A stretch of DNA of 64,000 nucleotides from Bacteroidetes bacterium UKL13-3 (GTDB lineage: Bacteria > Bacteroidota > Bacteroidia > UKL13-3): assembly GCA_001602415.1 (NCBI GenBank), contig CP012155.1, positions 3,022,143 to 3,086,142 of the forward strand, given 5' to 3'. The notes beneath the pieces were generated by a model. The model had not been told where the DNA came from. It saw only the letters and a list, made by a program, of their open reading frames with translations, and searched no databases. The translations under genes and the position numbers were made by a program. Position 1 is the first letter of the stretch. Every line of letters starts with the position of its first letter. Below, piece by piece: positions 1 through 9,005 of this stretch.

Positions 1-482
1 ATGCCGAAGTATACAATGAAAGCTACGAATTGATTAATGCTGGTGATGTACAACTTACTGCCCAAAACAATGGCGGCAAAAAATACACCTTCACGTTTAG
101 CAAAACCGAAAAAGCCTATACACTGGATATGGGATTGCTAGCTCCCGGAAACTATAGTTATGAAGCCTCTATTGTTGTTGGCAATAAAACCCAAATAGTA
201 AAAGGACAGTTTGCTGTAATCCCATTGCAGGTAGAATTCCTTCAAACTACAGCAAACCATCAATTGTTAAGTGAAATATCGCAACAAACTGGTGGTGCTT
301 TATTTTACCCAAATCAATTGGATGCACTTGAAAAAGCAATACGCAGCAACGATACCATCAAACCCATTATATACAAACAAGAAACCGTAAAAAGTTGGAT
401 CAACCTAAAATGGATCTGTTTGTTGATAGTCGGACTATTAACAATTGAATGGTTTGTGCGCAAATGGAATGGCAGCATATAG
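1..482 (+). CDS. C-terminal part of a membrane-anchored protein (5' end outside window)
   Basis: The reading frame is open from the first bases of the window, so the gene begins upstream; about 160 residues are visible. The C-terminus has one strong transmembrane helix (around LKWICLLIVGLLTIEWF) followed by a short basic tail, preceded by a beta-rich domain and the phrase GALFYPNQLDALEKAI. This arrangement resembles the C-terminal end of large Bacteroidota membrane proteins related to BatA-type or VWA-domain proteins that expose an extracytoplasmic domain. That family assignment is from memory of similar tails and is tentative; only the membrane anchor and the C-terminal end are certain. Confidence 0.7.
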   Translation, partial: AEVYNESYELINAGDVQLTAQNNGGKKYTFTFSKTEKAYTLDMGLLAPGNYSYEASIVVGNKTQIVKGQFAVIPLQVEFLQTTANHQLLSEISQQTGGALFYPNQLDALEKAIRSNDTIKPIIYKQETVKSWINLKWICLLIVGLLTIEWFVRKWNGSI

Positions 483-647
483 ATAAGGTTGAAACAATAG
501 ACAACCCTATGAATGTCAACATTCATTTCTTTTAAAGATGAGCACAAAATGATAAATCAAAAGCCATATTAGCTGTATTTATCAAAAATGTAGAACCGCA
601 GTTTAAGCTTATCTATATTATTTATAAGGAAATACTATTTTTACATC

Positions 648-1673
648 ATGGATACATTACCTAAAAACATAGCGGTGCTTGGAGGGGGAAGTTGGGGAAC
701 AGCCATTACCAAAATGCTGAGCGAACACAAAGCATCTGCCAATAGTAAAATTAACAACCTACAATGGTGGGTTCGCGGTGAAGAGACTGCTAATTATATT
801 CGAGAAAACAAACACAATCCAAAATACATAAGCTCGGTTGAAATTCACCCAGAGAGAGTGCGCGTAAGCAGTAATTTGCAAGCAGTCATTCAATCATCTG
901 ATTTGTTGGTGCTGGCCGTTCCTTCCGCCTTTTTAAAAGATGCTTTAAGTGCTATTGATAAAGAGTTGTTGAAAGGAAAATACATCGTTTCCGCCATCAA
1001 AGGATTACTCCCACACAGCAAACAAATTGTTGCCGATTTTTTAATGAACGAATATGATGTGCCTCATGAAAACATGATGGTCATCTCAGGTCCGTGCCAT
1101 GCAGAGGAGGTAGCATCCGAAAAACTTTCTTATTTGACCATTGCCGGCCTAAACGAAACCATTGCTACTCATTTTGCATCGATGCTTGCCTGCCGATATA
1201 TCCGCACCATTATTTCGAAAGATATTACTGGAACCGAATATGGTGCAGTGCTTAAAAATATTTATGCAGTGGCAAGTGGCATTTGCCACGGTGTTGGATA
1301 TGGAGATAATTTTCAAGCTGTACTCATTAGCAATGCCATCCGAGAGATGGAAGCTTTTTTATATAAAGTACATGCGCATCCGCGAGAAATCAACCACTCT
1401 GCCTATTTGGGCGATTTATTGGTAACAGCCTATTCACAGCACTCCCGTAACCGCACGTTCGGTAATATGTTAGGCAAAGGATATTCTGTAAAATCGGCAC
1501 AACTCGAAATGAATATGATTGCCGAAGGTTTTTACGCAACCAAAAGTCTGTACGAACTCAACAAAGAACAATTACATATCGATATGCCTATTGCCGAAGC
1601 CGTATACAAAATCATTTATGGTGATATGCCCGCACGCGCAGCAATTGAGAAATTGAGTGAGAAATTAATTTAG
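648..1673 (+). CDS. gpsA: NAD(P)-dependent glycerol-3-phosphate dehydrogenase
   Basis: Cytoplasmic enzyme that interconverts dihydroxyacetone phosphate and sn-glycerol 3-phosphate, supplying the phospholipid backbone. The 341-residue length is normal for GpsA. The N-terminus carries the Rossmann dinucleotide motif GGGSWGTA (residues 12-19). A catalytic-type lysine lies in SAIKGLLP (about residue 118), and the conserved GAVLKNIYAVASG segment (about 200) forms the substrate site, followed by the C-terminal helical domain. The ATG at 648 is 165 nt downstream of the preceding gene, so it probably has its own promoter. Start and family are secure. Confidence 0.96.
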   Translation: MDTLPKNIAVLGGGSWGTAITKMLSEHKASANSKINNLQWWVRGEETANYIRENKHNPKYISSVEIHPERVRVSSNLQAVIQSSDLLVLAVPSAFLKDALSAIDKELLKGKYIVSAIKGLLPHSKQIVADFLMNEYDVPHENMMVISGPCHAEEVASEKLSYLTIAGLNETIATHFASMLACRYIRTIISKDITGTEYGAVLKNIYAVASGICHGVGYGDNFQAVLISNAIREMEAFLYKVHAHPREINHSAYLGDLLVTAYSQHSRNRTFGNMLGKGYSVKSAQLEMNMIAEGFYATKSLYELNKEQLHIDMPIAEAVYKIIYGDMPARAAIEKLSEKLI

Positions 1674-1691
1674 AGCTTTATCTTTGAGAAT

Positions 1692-1976
1692 ATGAATGCC
1701 GACAGCTTAAAAATAAAAATTGCTCAAAAAGTGTTAAACACCAATGATACAACACTCATAAAGCAATTGGATGCGGTAATGAAAGCTCATGAAACTGACT
1801 TTTGGGATGAGTTGACAGCGGAACAACAAGCCAGCATAACCAGAGGAAAGGCGCAAATAAAAGCCGGAAAAGGACTAAATACGGAAGAGGTCCTTTCAAA
1901 ATATAAAAGATGGCTAACCGTGCTGCTATCACGTATAAGGATTGTAAGTGATTTAACATCTTCGATCACGGTTTGA
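1692..1976 (+). CDS. Orphan toxin-antitoxin antitoxin, 3' end replaced by IS sequence
   Basis: The first 75 residues look like the small helical antitoxins found beside ParE/RelE toxins in Bacteroidota: an acidic helical stretch (ETDFWDELTAEQQASI) followed by a conserved KYKRWL-type ending, which in this family is normally within a residue or two of the stop codon. Here the frame runs on for 19 more residues (from about 1917) that are antisense to a degraded IS4-type transposase. No toxin gene follows, so the partner was presumably lost when the element arrived or decayed. It starts 18 nt after gpsA and may be co-transcribed with it. Antitoxin identity is inferred from pattern, not a database search. 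Confidence 0.5.
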   Translation: MNADSLKIKIAQKVLNTNDTTLIKQLDAVMKAHETDFWDELTAEQQASITRGKAQIKAGKGLNTEEVLSKYKRWLTVLLSRIRIVSDLTSSITV

Positions 1977-2344
1977 TTTGAATACTTGGCAAGGCTACTT
2001 CCATAATATTTGAGTAGCTCATTAAACAACTGCTCAAATACTTGCCAATTACGCTTCTTATTACCATCACTCATGGTTGACTTAGCCGGACTTTGTTCTA
2101 ATCCAAGGTCGGATATAAAGGTTTCGGATACACCTATTCCAACCGAAATATCTTCTAAAGTACTGCATTTACAAAGCTGTCCGAACAATAAGGCAACTAA
2201 CTGGTCGTATGTTTTGTATTTGTGGCAATACTTGTCGCTTTGATAGCGATTAATTGCCTTTGTTATAATAAAGCGGGGAATTAAATCGATTACCTGACGA
2301 ATTACAGGTTTATTACTATTTTTGTTTCTGCGGAAAAGGCTCAT
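1917..2344 (-). pseudogene. Truncated IS4-family transposase (N-terminal third)
   Basis: On the minus strand, about 143 codons starting at the ATG at 2344 match the start of IS4-type transposases with a DUF4372-like N-terminal domain: IDLIPRFI near the start, a helical segment around LEDISVGIG, a conserved SPAKSTMSDGNKKRNWQVFE block, and finally IRDSSTV, which includes the first catalytic aspartate of the DDE triad. Homology stops exactly there, at the junction with the antitoxin gene near 1917, so the remaining catalytic two thirds and one end of the element are missing. The frame continues to 1787 only as antisense of the antitoxin. The element is dead; 2345-2499 shows no other gene. Confidence 0.7.
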
Positions 2345-2499
2345 TTGATTGAGTAGTTAGACACCTCAAATATTTGTGTTCTTTTCCGCTTTTTCTAATT
2401 TAGACTTTCGGATAGTTATGGTACTTTGTCAACTTTACGATTCAACAATGTAACTTCATTACTGTTTTCACCTCACCTCTTATCTGTTTATGCCATTTA

Positions 2500-3336
2500 T
2501 TAGCGTTTATATGTATAGTTTTTAAAGTCTACTCCCATTGATTCTAATTTCTTTATGAGGAGCCACCGATCTCTATTATACTCTCCAATATCGAAGCTGT
2601 CATTTTTGAGCTTCGCTAAGGTTTTGTTATTAACAACAAAATCTTGTATAAAAAGACTATCTGTGGTTCTTATATACAAAGGCTCATGCACATTAATCTT
2701 TAGGGTATCAATATAATAATTGATAATATCAAATTTTGAAGCTTCCAAAGCTTCTCCAAATGGAGTTATCTGATTTTTTCCAAGTTTTTTCTTACAATCT
2801 GCTCCATATTCAATCAATAGTTTAACTAAAAACAAATCCAACCCTGAAGCTTTCAATAAAGCTGAGCTTACCTTTATTGAGATACCTTTTTCATTCGTAA
2901 ACTCTTTCTCAATTATATAATTAGGATTAGCTTGGTACTTTAATAGAAGTTCAGCGTAACGATATTCCTTTCTCCATTCGCGGTCATTTCCAAATGGCCT
3001 TATAGACATCATAAGTGCACTATGTTTTGAATAAGGGTTAATAAAATTGGGGTCAGCTCCTAATTCCAACAGAAGTTTAAATACCTCATACTGCTCCTCA
3101 TCAATAGCTAAAACTAACACATTAGCCCCAGTTGAGGGATTAATGACATTTAATAAACTGCTGTCCGACTTGACCAACCGTTCTACTTTTTTTTTGTTTC
3201 CTTGTTGTACGGCTTTTGCCAACTCATAAGCCCTTGTATGATTGAAGTGCTCAATGTTTTTTACATGGTGATTCTGTCCGCATGCGATTAAGACGGAAAA
3301 TAAATATATTAAAAGACAACTAGATTTATGTATCAT
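2500..3336 (-). CDS. Ankyrin-repeat lipoprotein, probable immunity-type protein
   Basis: The ATG at 3336 gives a lipoprotein signal peptide (hydrophobic stretch then lipobox LIAC, followed by GQN), which is why it is preferred to a start at 3372. The mature protein contains ankyrin repeats: EVFKLLLELGADPNFINP and VKLLIEYGADCKKK are clear repeat helices, with a degenerate repeat at AELLLKYQANPNYI. It would be a periplasmic or surface lipoprotein mediating protein-protein contact. It follows a polymorphic-toxin tip fragment on the same strand, and ankyrin proteins are a known immunity class in such loci; that role is an inference. It is about 279 residues and appears intact. Confidence 0.75.
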   Translation of the reverse strand: MIHKSSCLLIYLFSVLIACGQNHHVKNIEHFNHTRAYELAKAVQQGNKKKVERLVKSDSSLLNVINPSTGANVLVLAIDEEQYEVFKLLLELGADPNFINPYSKHSALMMSIRPFGNDREWRKEYRYAELLLKYQANPNYIIEKEFTNEKGISIKVSSALLKASGLDLFLVKLLIEYGADCKKKLGKNQITPFGEALEASKFDIINYYIDTLKINVHEPLYIRTTDSLFIQDFVVNNKTLAKLKNDSFDIGEYNRDRWLLIKKLESMGVDFKNYTYKR

Positions 3337-3352
3337 TCTTCTATTAAAATTA

Positions 3353-3640
3353 TTAAAATCTCTGAATAACACTATTCATAAGGTGATTTTGTATTCTTTG
3401 ATAAGAGCGATATACATCGTCCATCATAAAATTTGGTATTTGTGGTGCATAGTTAGCTGGTAAATATGTGATATTCCCTTCTGCTCTCAACCCAATTTTT
3501 GATTGATAATAATCAACGGCTTCCCCTGAAACTACATATGCATGAATATTAGCTGTATTACCCATTAGTCCAAGGTTTTGTTTGGTTGCAGAGGATAGCC
3601 CTGCATCCCTGCAAGGCTCGTGTATTATTTCAAAGTAAGA
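3353..3640 (-). pseudogene. Polymorphic-toxin-like C-terminal tip fragment
   Basis: An open frame on the minus strand from 3640 (just inside the end of the upstream gene) to a stop at 3353; the only methionine is at 3565, giving 70 residues, but the coding-like frame extends about 25 codons further 5' (reading EPCRDAGLSSATKQN), which suggests a 5'-truncated gene rather than a true short protein. It has no signal peptide or membrane segment. I do not recognise the domain. Its position, directly before an ankyrin lipoprotein and directly after another toxin-immunity pair, is typical of displaced toxin tips in Rhs-type loci; that is the only support for the toxin label. Confidence 0.35.
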
Positions 3641-4026
3641 CTATTGGGTATCTTATATTTAATTTTTTGGTTGTTAAATTCCTCCAAGCTTAATGGACCT
3701 AAAACAAGATTTTCATTTTTTACAATTAACCAATAATAAAACTCTTTATCGCCTCTGTTGTATTTGTAATCTTTATCGTATAGTGGGTCTTGTGGTAATT
3801 TCGGTTTTTGCTTGGCTATAATAAAATCATCATCAAAATCATAAGAGACAACATCGGCAGGAATTTCTCCGCCATTAGCATTCTCGCTATGTATGTCTCT
3901 TAAATCACTCGCTTCAAATCTATAAAAATAACCATTCCCCAAATTTTTTGTATAATCACTACTACAACTCTGCAAAATTAATGCAATTAATAAACTTGTT
4001 GACACATAAAATTTAATCGTTTTCAT
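3625..4026 (-). CDS. DUF3997-like lipoprotein, probable immunity protein
   Basis: Starting at the ATG at 4026, the protein has a lipoprotein signal (ALILQSC lipobox) and about 133 residues. The body contains NGYFYRFEASDLRDI, GGEIPADVVSYDFDDDFIIAKQ, DPLYDKDY and YYWLIVK...GPL, which is the pattern I associate with the DUF3997 family, small lipoproteins often encoded directly after toxin tips. The toxin-tip fragment upstream ends at 4032, 5 nt before this start, so the two were one transcriptional unit. Intact reading frame. The immunity role is inferred from context and family pattern. Confidence 0.65.
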   Translation of the reverse strand: MKTIKFYVSTSLLIALILQSCSSDYTKNLGNGYFYRFEASDLRDIHSENANGGEIPADVVSYDFDDDFIIAKQKPKLPQDPLYDKDYKYNRGDKEFYYWLIVKNENLVLGPLSLEEFNNQKIKYKIPNSLTLK

Positions 4027-4031
4027 AACCA

Positions 4032-4552
4032 CTATTTTATCCAAGGCAAGATTGGTGTTAATTTTTTACTGCCGTAAATGTTGATATTAAATTTTTGTCC
4101 GTCTCCTGCTACATTTCTACCAATTACAGTTTCACCGTTTCTTGGCCAGTTCAATGGATTCCAAGGATTGTGCATTTCAAAATCATAACGATCTGCATAT
4201 GCCCTAACTTGATGGTCTGGATACCTCTTTAATGTTATACTTCCGTAAACCAATCCATCATTTAATGAATTACTATTTAAGAGAAGATTAAAACTACCTT
4301 CTTTTCCAACATAGTTTTCACCTAAAGAAAGAATACCTGATAAATCTATTTTGGCTAATGAAGTATATAAAGGTTTTCCGCCTCCCTCTCTGTACCATTT
4401 ATTTGCTTCATCTAAAGTTAAGTGACCATCATAATCAGGTCTAGTTTTTAATCCATTATAATGGTATGTCAATTTTGTTAGAGCTCCATCTCCTTTTAGC
4501 CCTTCAGCTCCTAAACTTTTACTTAGTGCATCATCGTGAGACATTCCTTGTG
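4032..4552 (-). pseudogene. Polymorphic (Rhs-type) toxin C-terminal domain, 5' end cut by an IS30 element
   Basis: About 173 codons of a toxin-tip domain: GHLTLDEANKWYREGGGKPL, GLVYGSITLKRYPDH, NFEMHNPWNPLNW-like FEMHNPWNPLNWPRN, ETVIGRNVAGDG and a final FNINIYGSKKL. I associate this with the C-terminal region of Rhs-repeat proteins. The frame remains open 5' of the methionine at 4544 (residues ELTQG) straight into the terminal repeat of the IS30 element at 4553, so the rest of the toxin has been separated by the insertion. No Rhs core is visible on the other side of the element, so additional deletion is likely. Partnered with the lipoprotein gene that follows. Confidence 0.55.
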
Positions 4553-5644
4553 TAAGTTCAAGTCATAAGTGCAATTTTTTTAGTAGCACTTGATTAGCGG
4601 TTAAATAATTAAATTTTCTTATTGGCCTGTTATTGATTTTACGCTCAACTTCAAGCACTTGTTTATTTGATACAAATGTAAGGTCTGTTTTCTTAGGAAA
4701 AAACCGTCTTATCACCCCAATTCTATTTTCAACTGTTCCCTTGTCTTGGCTTGTATATGGTCTAGTGAAAAAAGTTTTTACATCCATTCGATTAGCAACC
4801 TTAGTGTGACAACTAAAAGCTTTATCGTTATCAAAAGTCAACGTTTTAGGCTTGTATTTATTCCTCATTAGGTTACTTATAATGGCTTGATAAACTTGAT
4901 TGCTATCCTTTGCCGTTAGTTTTTTGAGTCTGGTATGTAAAGTAGCTCTGTCTGTCATAACTAATAATGCTCCTTTATGATTTCTTCCCATCATTAAATC
5001 CACTTCAATATCTCCTATTCGCTTTCTTTGAGCTACAATTGCTGGGCGTTTAGCTATTGGGGTTCTATTTAAAATAACGCCTCTACTATCTTTTCTATTG
5101 CCTCGTTTTCGCCTTCTTTTACCATGCTTTAAATATTGATACAGCTTCTTATATGGCTTAGTTTCTTTCGTATTAGTATGCTTACACTCCCATATCCATT
5201 GATAGATTCGCTCGTGGCTCACCATATCGTTAATGGAGTTACTTATCAATTCAGGACTCCATCTTTCATTTTTAATATAGCTACTAATGGTAAGCTTCAT
5301 TTCACTTGTAAATACTTCATATTTAGGTTTTTCTAAATGTCTAATATTTGTTTTACGCTGTGCATTTAGAGCCATATACTCTCCTGCCGTTTTTCCTCGC
5401 TTTGTGATATTACGTTTTAGCTCTCTACTTATAGTTGATGCATGAACGTTTAATTGCTCTGCGATCTTTTTTTGACTGAACCCTGCTTTTATTAAACATT
5501 CAATCTGATATCTTTGCTCTAAACTGAGCTGTTTGTAATTTTTTGACATAGACAATCCAAAGATTGCACTACTTGGTCAAAAGAAAAAAGCCCTCAAAAG
5601 CTTTTTTCTTTTGTTTCAAAAATTGCACTTATTTGTTGAACTTA
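4553..5644. mobile_element. IS30-family insertion sequence, structurally complete
   Basis: The transposase gene is flanked by imperfect inverted terminal repeats: 4553-4576 (beginning TAAGTTCAAG) and 5621-5644 (ending CTTGAACTTA-like TTGAACTTA), sharing TAAGTTCAA at the tip and ATAAGTGCAAT inside with three mismatches between. Total length about 1.09 kb is normal for IS30 members. The transposase stop codon lies inside the left repeat. I could not see a matching target duplication (left flank ends GTG, right flank begins GCA), which suggests rearrangement after insertion or slightly different true ends. Confidence 0.85.
4563..5549 (-). CDS. IS30-family transposase
   Basis: A 328-residue transposase from the ATG at 5549 (an upstream TTG at 5555 is less likely). 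The N-terminus has a helix-turn-helix of the IS30 type (SQKKIAEQLNVHASTISREL) that binds the terminal repeats. The catalytic DDE integrase core shows the first Asp in DIEVDLMMGR, the second in TFDNDKAF, and the Glu in DKGTVENRIGVIRRFFPK. All key residues and length are intact, so the element may be active. It moves DNA by cut-paste or copy-paste transposition. Its insertion interrupts the toxin gene on the left and truncates the unknown gene on the right. Confidence 0.93.
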   Translation of the reverse strand: MSKNYKQLSLEQRYQIECLIKAGFSQKKIAEQLNVHASTISRELKRNITKRGKTAGEYMALNAQRKTNIRHLEKPKYEVFTSEMKLTISSYIKNERWSPELISNSINDMVSHERIYQWIWECKHTNTKETKPYKKLYQYLKHGKRRRKRGNRKDSRGVILNRTPIAKRPAIVAQRKRIGDIEVDLMMGRNHKGALLVMTDRATLHTRLKKLTAKDSNQVYQAIISNLMRNKYKPKTLTFDNDKAFSCHTKVANRMDVKTFFTRPYTSQDKGTVENRIGVIRRFFPKKTDLTFVSNKQVLEVERKINNRPIRKFNYLTANQVLLKKLHL

Positions 5645-6027
5645 GCATATCAGCTTTCTCCTTTTTTACCATAAACACAATCGGTCGTCAATATAACAGG
5701 CGCCTTAACCTGTTATCCTCCATTTTAGCATCACAACAAAAACCAAAGGTGATTGCCAATTATTCGGATTTTCAAAAAGAAATACTAATGCTTAACCATT
5801 GGAATACCGGGATAGATGCACTTATAATTGCGAAGTGTAAATTAAAAGACTCTAAAACAATTTTTTTCATAGAGGATAAGAATTCCTTTTCTTATGATAC
5901 ATCAGATGTAAATCTTTTTCTAGGTCCACTTTGGTGGACAATGTGGAATAACAAAACAATGGACTCTGCATATTTTTACCTCCCACCTTCAACTTATGTT
6001 TTGTATCCAGATTTAGAATCAAAATAA
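5645..6027 (+). pseudogene. 5'-truncated gene of unknown function next to IS30
   Basis: An open frame runs rightwards out of the IS30 terminal repeat to a stop at 6025-6027. The part outside the element is about 127 codons with a hydrophobic start (ISAFSFFTINTIG) and a more polar body ending in a WWTMWNN...YFYLPPSTYVLYP segment. The only start codon upstream of the coding part is a TTG inside the element, so the native 5' end has probably been lost. I do not recognise the family. No partner gene is visible; transcription from within the IS is possible. Confidence 0.4.
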
Positions 6028-6037
6028 CACTCTCTAA

Positions 6038-6071
6038 TTGTTATTCCTTGTACTTTTAAATCCTATATTTG
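6038..6071 (+). promoter_or_regulatory. Candidate Bacteroidota-type promoter of polA
   Basis: TATATTTG at 6064-6071 fits the TAnnTTTG -7 consensus, and a TTG at 6038-6040 lies 23 nt upstream as a weak -33 element. The -7 motif is 18 nt before the polA ATG at 6090. Pattern match only. Confidence 0.35.
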
Positions 6072-6089
6072 ACGTCTATATCATTTACT

Positions 6090-8954
6090 ATGGGCGATCG
6101 CAAAAAACTCTTTTTACTCGATGGAATGGCTTTGGTTTACCGCGCTTATTTTGCGTTTAGCCAAAATCCGCGTATCACTTCTTATGGTTTTAACACCTCG
6201 GCTATTTTCGGCTATGCTAATACCGTTTTAGATATCATCAAAAAAGAAAAACCAACGCATATTGGAGTGTCGTTTGATACCTCTGAACCAACAGCTCGCC
6301 ACATTGAATATGAAGCATACAAAGCCCACCGCGAGGAAATGCCGGAAGATATTTCGAAAGCGTTGCCATATATCATGCGCCTCACCGAAGCATTTAAAAT
6401 CCCTATACTTATAAAACCGGGTTTTGAAGCTGATGATATTATTGGAACGCTGGCTAAACAGGCAGAAAAGCAAGGTTTTGATGTATACATGATGACTCCC
6501 GATAAAGATTTCGGACAATTGGTAAGTGAACATATTTTTATTTACAAGCCTGCTCGAATGGGAAATGATTATGAAATAATGGGAATTCCTGAGGTGCTCA
6601 AACGTTGGGAAATAACAGATGTAAAACAAGTCATTGATATTTTAGGAATGTGGGGCGATGCTGTTGATGGCATTCCAGGCATTCCGGGAATCGGTGAAAA
6701 AACGGCCAAACTACTGGTGCAAAAATATGGTAGTATGGAAGGTTTATATGAACATACACATGAGTTAAAAGGAAAACAAAAAGAAAAGGTAGAAGCGTTT
6801 AAAGAACAAGCATTTTTAAGTAAACGATTAGCAACAATCGATCTAAATGTTCCAATTGAATTAGAAGAAGAGAAGCTTGTTTTTGAAACAGCCGATAAAG
6901 AAGCCTGCGAAGCGCTTTTTGCCGAACTCGAATTTAAAACAATGGCAAAGCGTGTGTTTGGCGTCAAAGAGGAGGACGTTTCTTTTTCAGGAGGAAGCAC
7001 ACAATTTGCTGCCAAAAGCCAAAAGTCAGCAGCCAACAGCGGATTCGATTTATTCAATCAAGGAAGCAATGAAACCAGTGCTATTGAAAAACGGGAGGAA
7101 GAATTATCGGAAGAAGAAATTCCATCGACCCCAAAAAACAATGCAACTACCATTCTGCATACATACCATCTAATTGACACGACAGAAAAACGCGCCACGC
7201 TAATTGCCGATTTACTTCAACAACCTGAAGTATGTTTTGATAGCGAAACAACTAGCTTAGATGAGCTCACAGCGGAAGTTGTAGGGCTTTCATTTGCGTA
7301 TAAAAAAGGAGAAGCCTTTTATGTTCCGTTTCCCGAGAACAGAGAAGAAGCTCATGCAATGATGAACGAGTTTAAACCCCTGTTTGAAAACGAACATATT
7401 GTAAAAATCGGACAAAATATTAAGTATGATTTAAGCATTCTGAAAAACTATGGTGTTGCACTCAAGGGAAAATGGTTTGATACGATGTTGGCTCATTATT
7501 TAATTGATGCCGATTTACGACATGGAATGGATTTTCTGGCAAATAACTATTTGAACTATGAGCCTATTTCCATTGAAACATTAATTGGTAAAAAGGGGAA
7601 AAATCAATTAAACATGCGCACCGTTGAGTTGGAGAAGATAAAAGAATACGCAGCTGAAGATGCTGATGTAACCTACCAACTCAAAGAGTTATTTGCTCCA
7701 CAACTACCCGAACGAAATGCTCAAAAATTATTTGATGAAGTAGAAGTTCCGCTCATCAATGTGCTGAATGGTATGGAGCGAGAAGGTATTCGCATTAATG
7801 CGCAATTTTTAAACGATTATTCGGTTGAATTGGCCAAAGAAATAGGTGTGCTCGAAAAACGTATTCATGAATTGGCCGGAGTCAATTTTAATATCGCTTC
7901 TCCTAAACAACTGGGTGAAGTATTGTTCGATCATTTAAAATTGGACCCCAAAGCCAAAAAAACCAAAACCGGTCAATACCAAACAGGTGAAGATGTGTTA
8001 CAAGGTTTAAGCGAACACGAAATTGCCAAATGTATTTTGGATGTTCGTCAGTTGCAAAAATTGAAATCAACTTATGTTGATGCTTTGCCAATGTTGGTTC
8101 ATCCTAAAACCGGACGCGTGCACACTTCCTTTAACCAGGCTGTGGCAGCCACAGGAAGGCTCTCATCAACCGATCCTAACTTGCAAAACATTCCTATCAA
8201 AACTGCGAAAGGACGCGAAATTCGTAAAGCATTTATTCCACGCAACGAAGAGTATGTATTGATGAGTGCCGATTATTCGCAAATTGAACTGCGCGTTATT
8301 GCCTCTATTGCCAAAGAAGAAAATATGATTGACGCTTTTAAACAAGGTATTGATATTCATACAGCAACAGCAGCTAAGGTATATAATGTAGAACTTTCGG
8401 AAGTAAGCAGCGAACAACGAAGAAATGCTAAAGCAGTAAACTTCGGAATCATATATGGACAATCGGCATTTGGCTTGTCGCAAAGCTTGGGTATTCCACG
8501 TAAAGAAGCGGCTGCAATTATTGAAGCGTATTTTAAACAATACCCTCGCATTAAAAACTACATGAGTGATAGTATTCATTTTGCACAAGAGCATGGATAT
8601 GTAGAAACCATATTAGGTCGCAGAAGATATTTACGCGACATCAATTCAAAGAATTTTACTGTGCGTGGGTTTGCAGAACGAAATGCCATCAACGCACCCA
8701 TACAAGGTAGTGCTGCCGACATGATTAAAGTAGCGATGTTAAAAGTTGATGCCGCTATTCGAGATCCGAAATCCGAAATTCATCATTCAAAAATGATTTT
8801 ACAGGTACACGATGAATTGTTGTTTGACGTACACAAAAGTGAAATTGAAAAGATGAAAGTTTTGGTGAAAGAACAAATGGAGGCAGCCATGCAATTAGAA
8901 GTTCCCATCCAGTCTGAAGTAGGCGTGGGCGATAATTGGCTAGAGGCACACTAA
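6090..8954 (+). CDS. polA: DNA polymerase I
   Basis: Cytoplasmic polymerase for Okazaki-fragment processing and repair. The ATG at 6090 (MGDRKKLFLLDG) is chosen over an upstream TTG at 6069. Domains in order: 5'-3' exonuclease/FEN (residues 1 to about 300, with GFEADDIIGTL and GIPGIGEKTA), 3'-5' exonuclease (about 365-550, with the Exo I DSETT, Exo II QNIKYD and Exo III YAAEDAD motifs all intact, so proofreading should work), and the family A polymerase (motif A DYSQIELR near 728, motif B RRNAKAVNFGIIYG, motif C QVHDELLF near 905). Length of 954 residues is normal. A short Ser/Glu-rich linker joins the first two domains. Confidence 0.97.
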   Translation: MGDRKKLFLLDGMALVYRAYFAFSQNPRITSYGFNTSAIFGYANTVLDIIKKEKPTHIGVSFDTSEPTARHIEYEAYKAHREEMPEDISKALPYIMRLTEAFKIPILIKPGFEADDIIGTLAKQAEKQGFDVYMMTPDKDFGQLVSEHIFIYKPARMGNDYEIMGIPEVLKRWEITDVKQVIDILGMWGDAVDGIPGIPGIGEKTAKLLVQKYGSMEGLYEHTHELKGKQKEKVEAFKEQAFLSKRLATIDLNVPIELEEEKLVFETADKEACEALFAELEFKTMAKRVFGVKEEDVSFSGGSTQFAAKSQKSAANSGFDLFNQGSNETSAIEKREEELSEEEIPSTPKNNATTILHTYHLIDTTEKRATLIADLLQQPEVCFDSETTSLDELTAEVVGLSFAYKKGEAFYVPFPENREEAHAMMNEFKPLFENEHIVKIGQNIKYDLSILKNYGVALKGKWFDTMLAHYLIDADLRHGMDFLANNYLNYEPISIETLIGKKGKNQLNMRTVELEKIKEYAAEDADVTYQLKELFAPQLPERNAQKLFDEVEVPLINVLNGMEREGIRINAQFLNDYSVELAKEIGVLEKRIHELAGVNFNIASPKQLGEVLFDHLKLDPKAKKTKTGQYQTGEDVLQGLSEHEIAKCILDVRQLQKLKSTYVDALPMLVHPKTGRVHTSFNQAVAATGRLSSTDPNLQNIPIKTAKGREIRKAFIPRNEEYVLMSADYSQIELRVIASIAKEENMIDAFKQGIDIHTATAAKVYNVELSEVSSEQRRNAKAVNFGIIYGQSAFGLSQSLGIPRKEAAAIIEAYFKQYPRIKNYMSDSIHFAQEHGYVETILGRRRYLRDINSKNFTVRGFAERNAINAPIQGSAADMIKVAMLKVDAAIRDPKSEIHHSKMILQVHDELLFDVHKSEIEKMKVLVKEQMEAAMQLEVPIQSEVGVGDNWLEAH

Positions 8955-9005
8955 AGGTAATTGAGATTTAAGATTTTTGACTTGTGATTGATATAAAGAA
9001 ATAGA

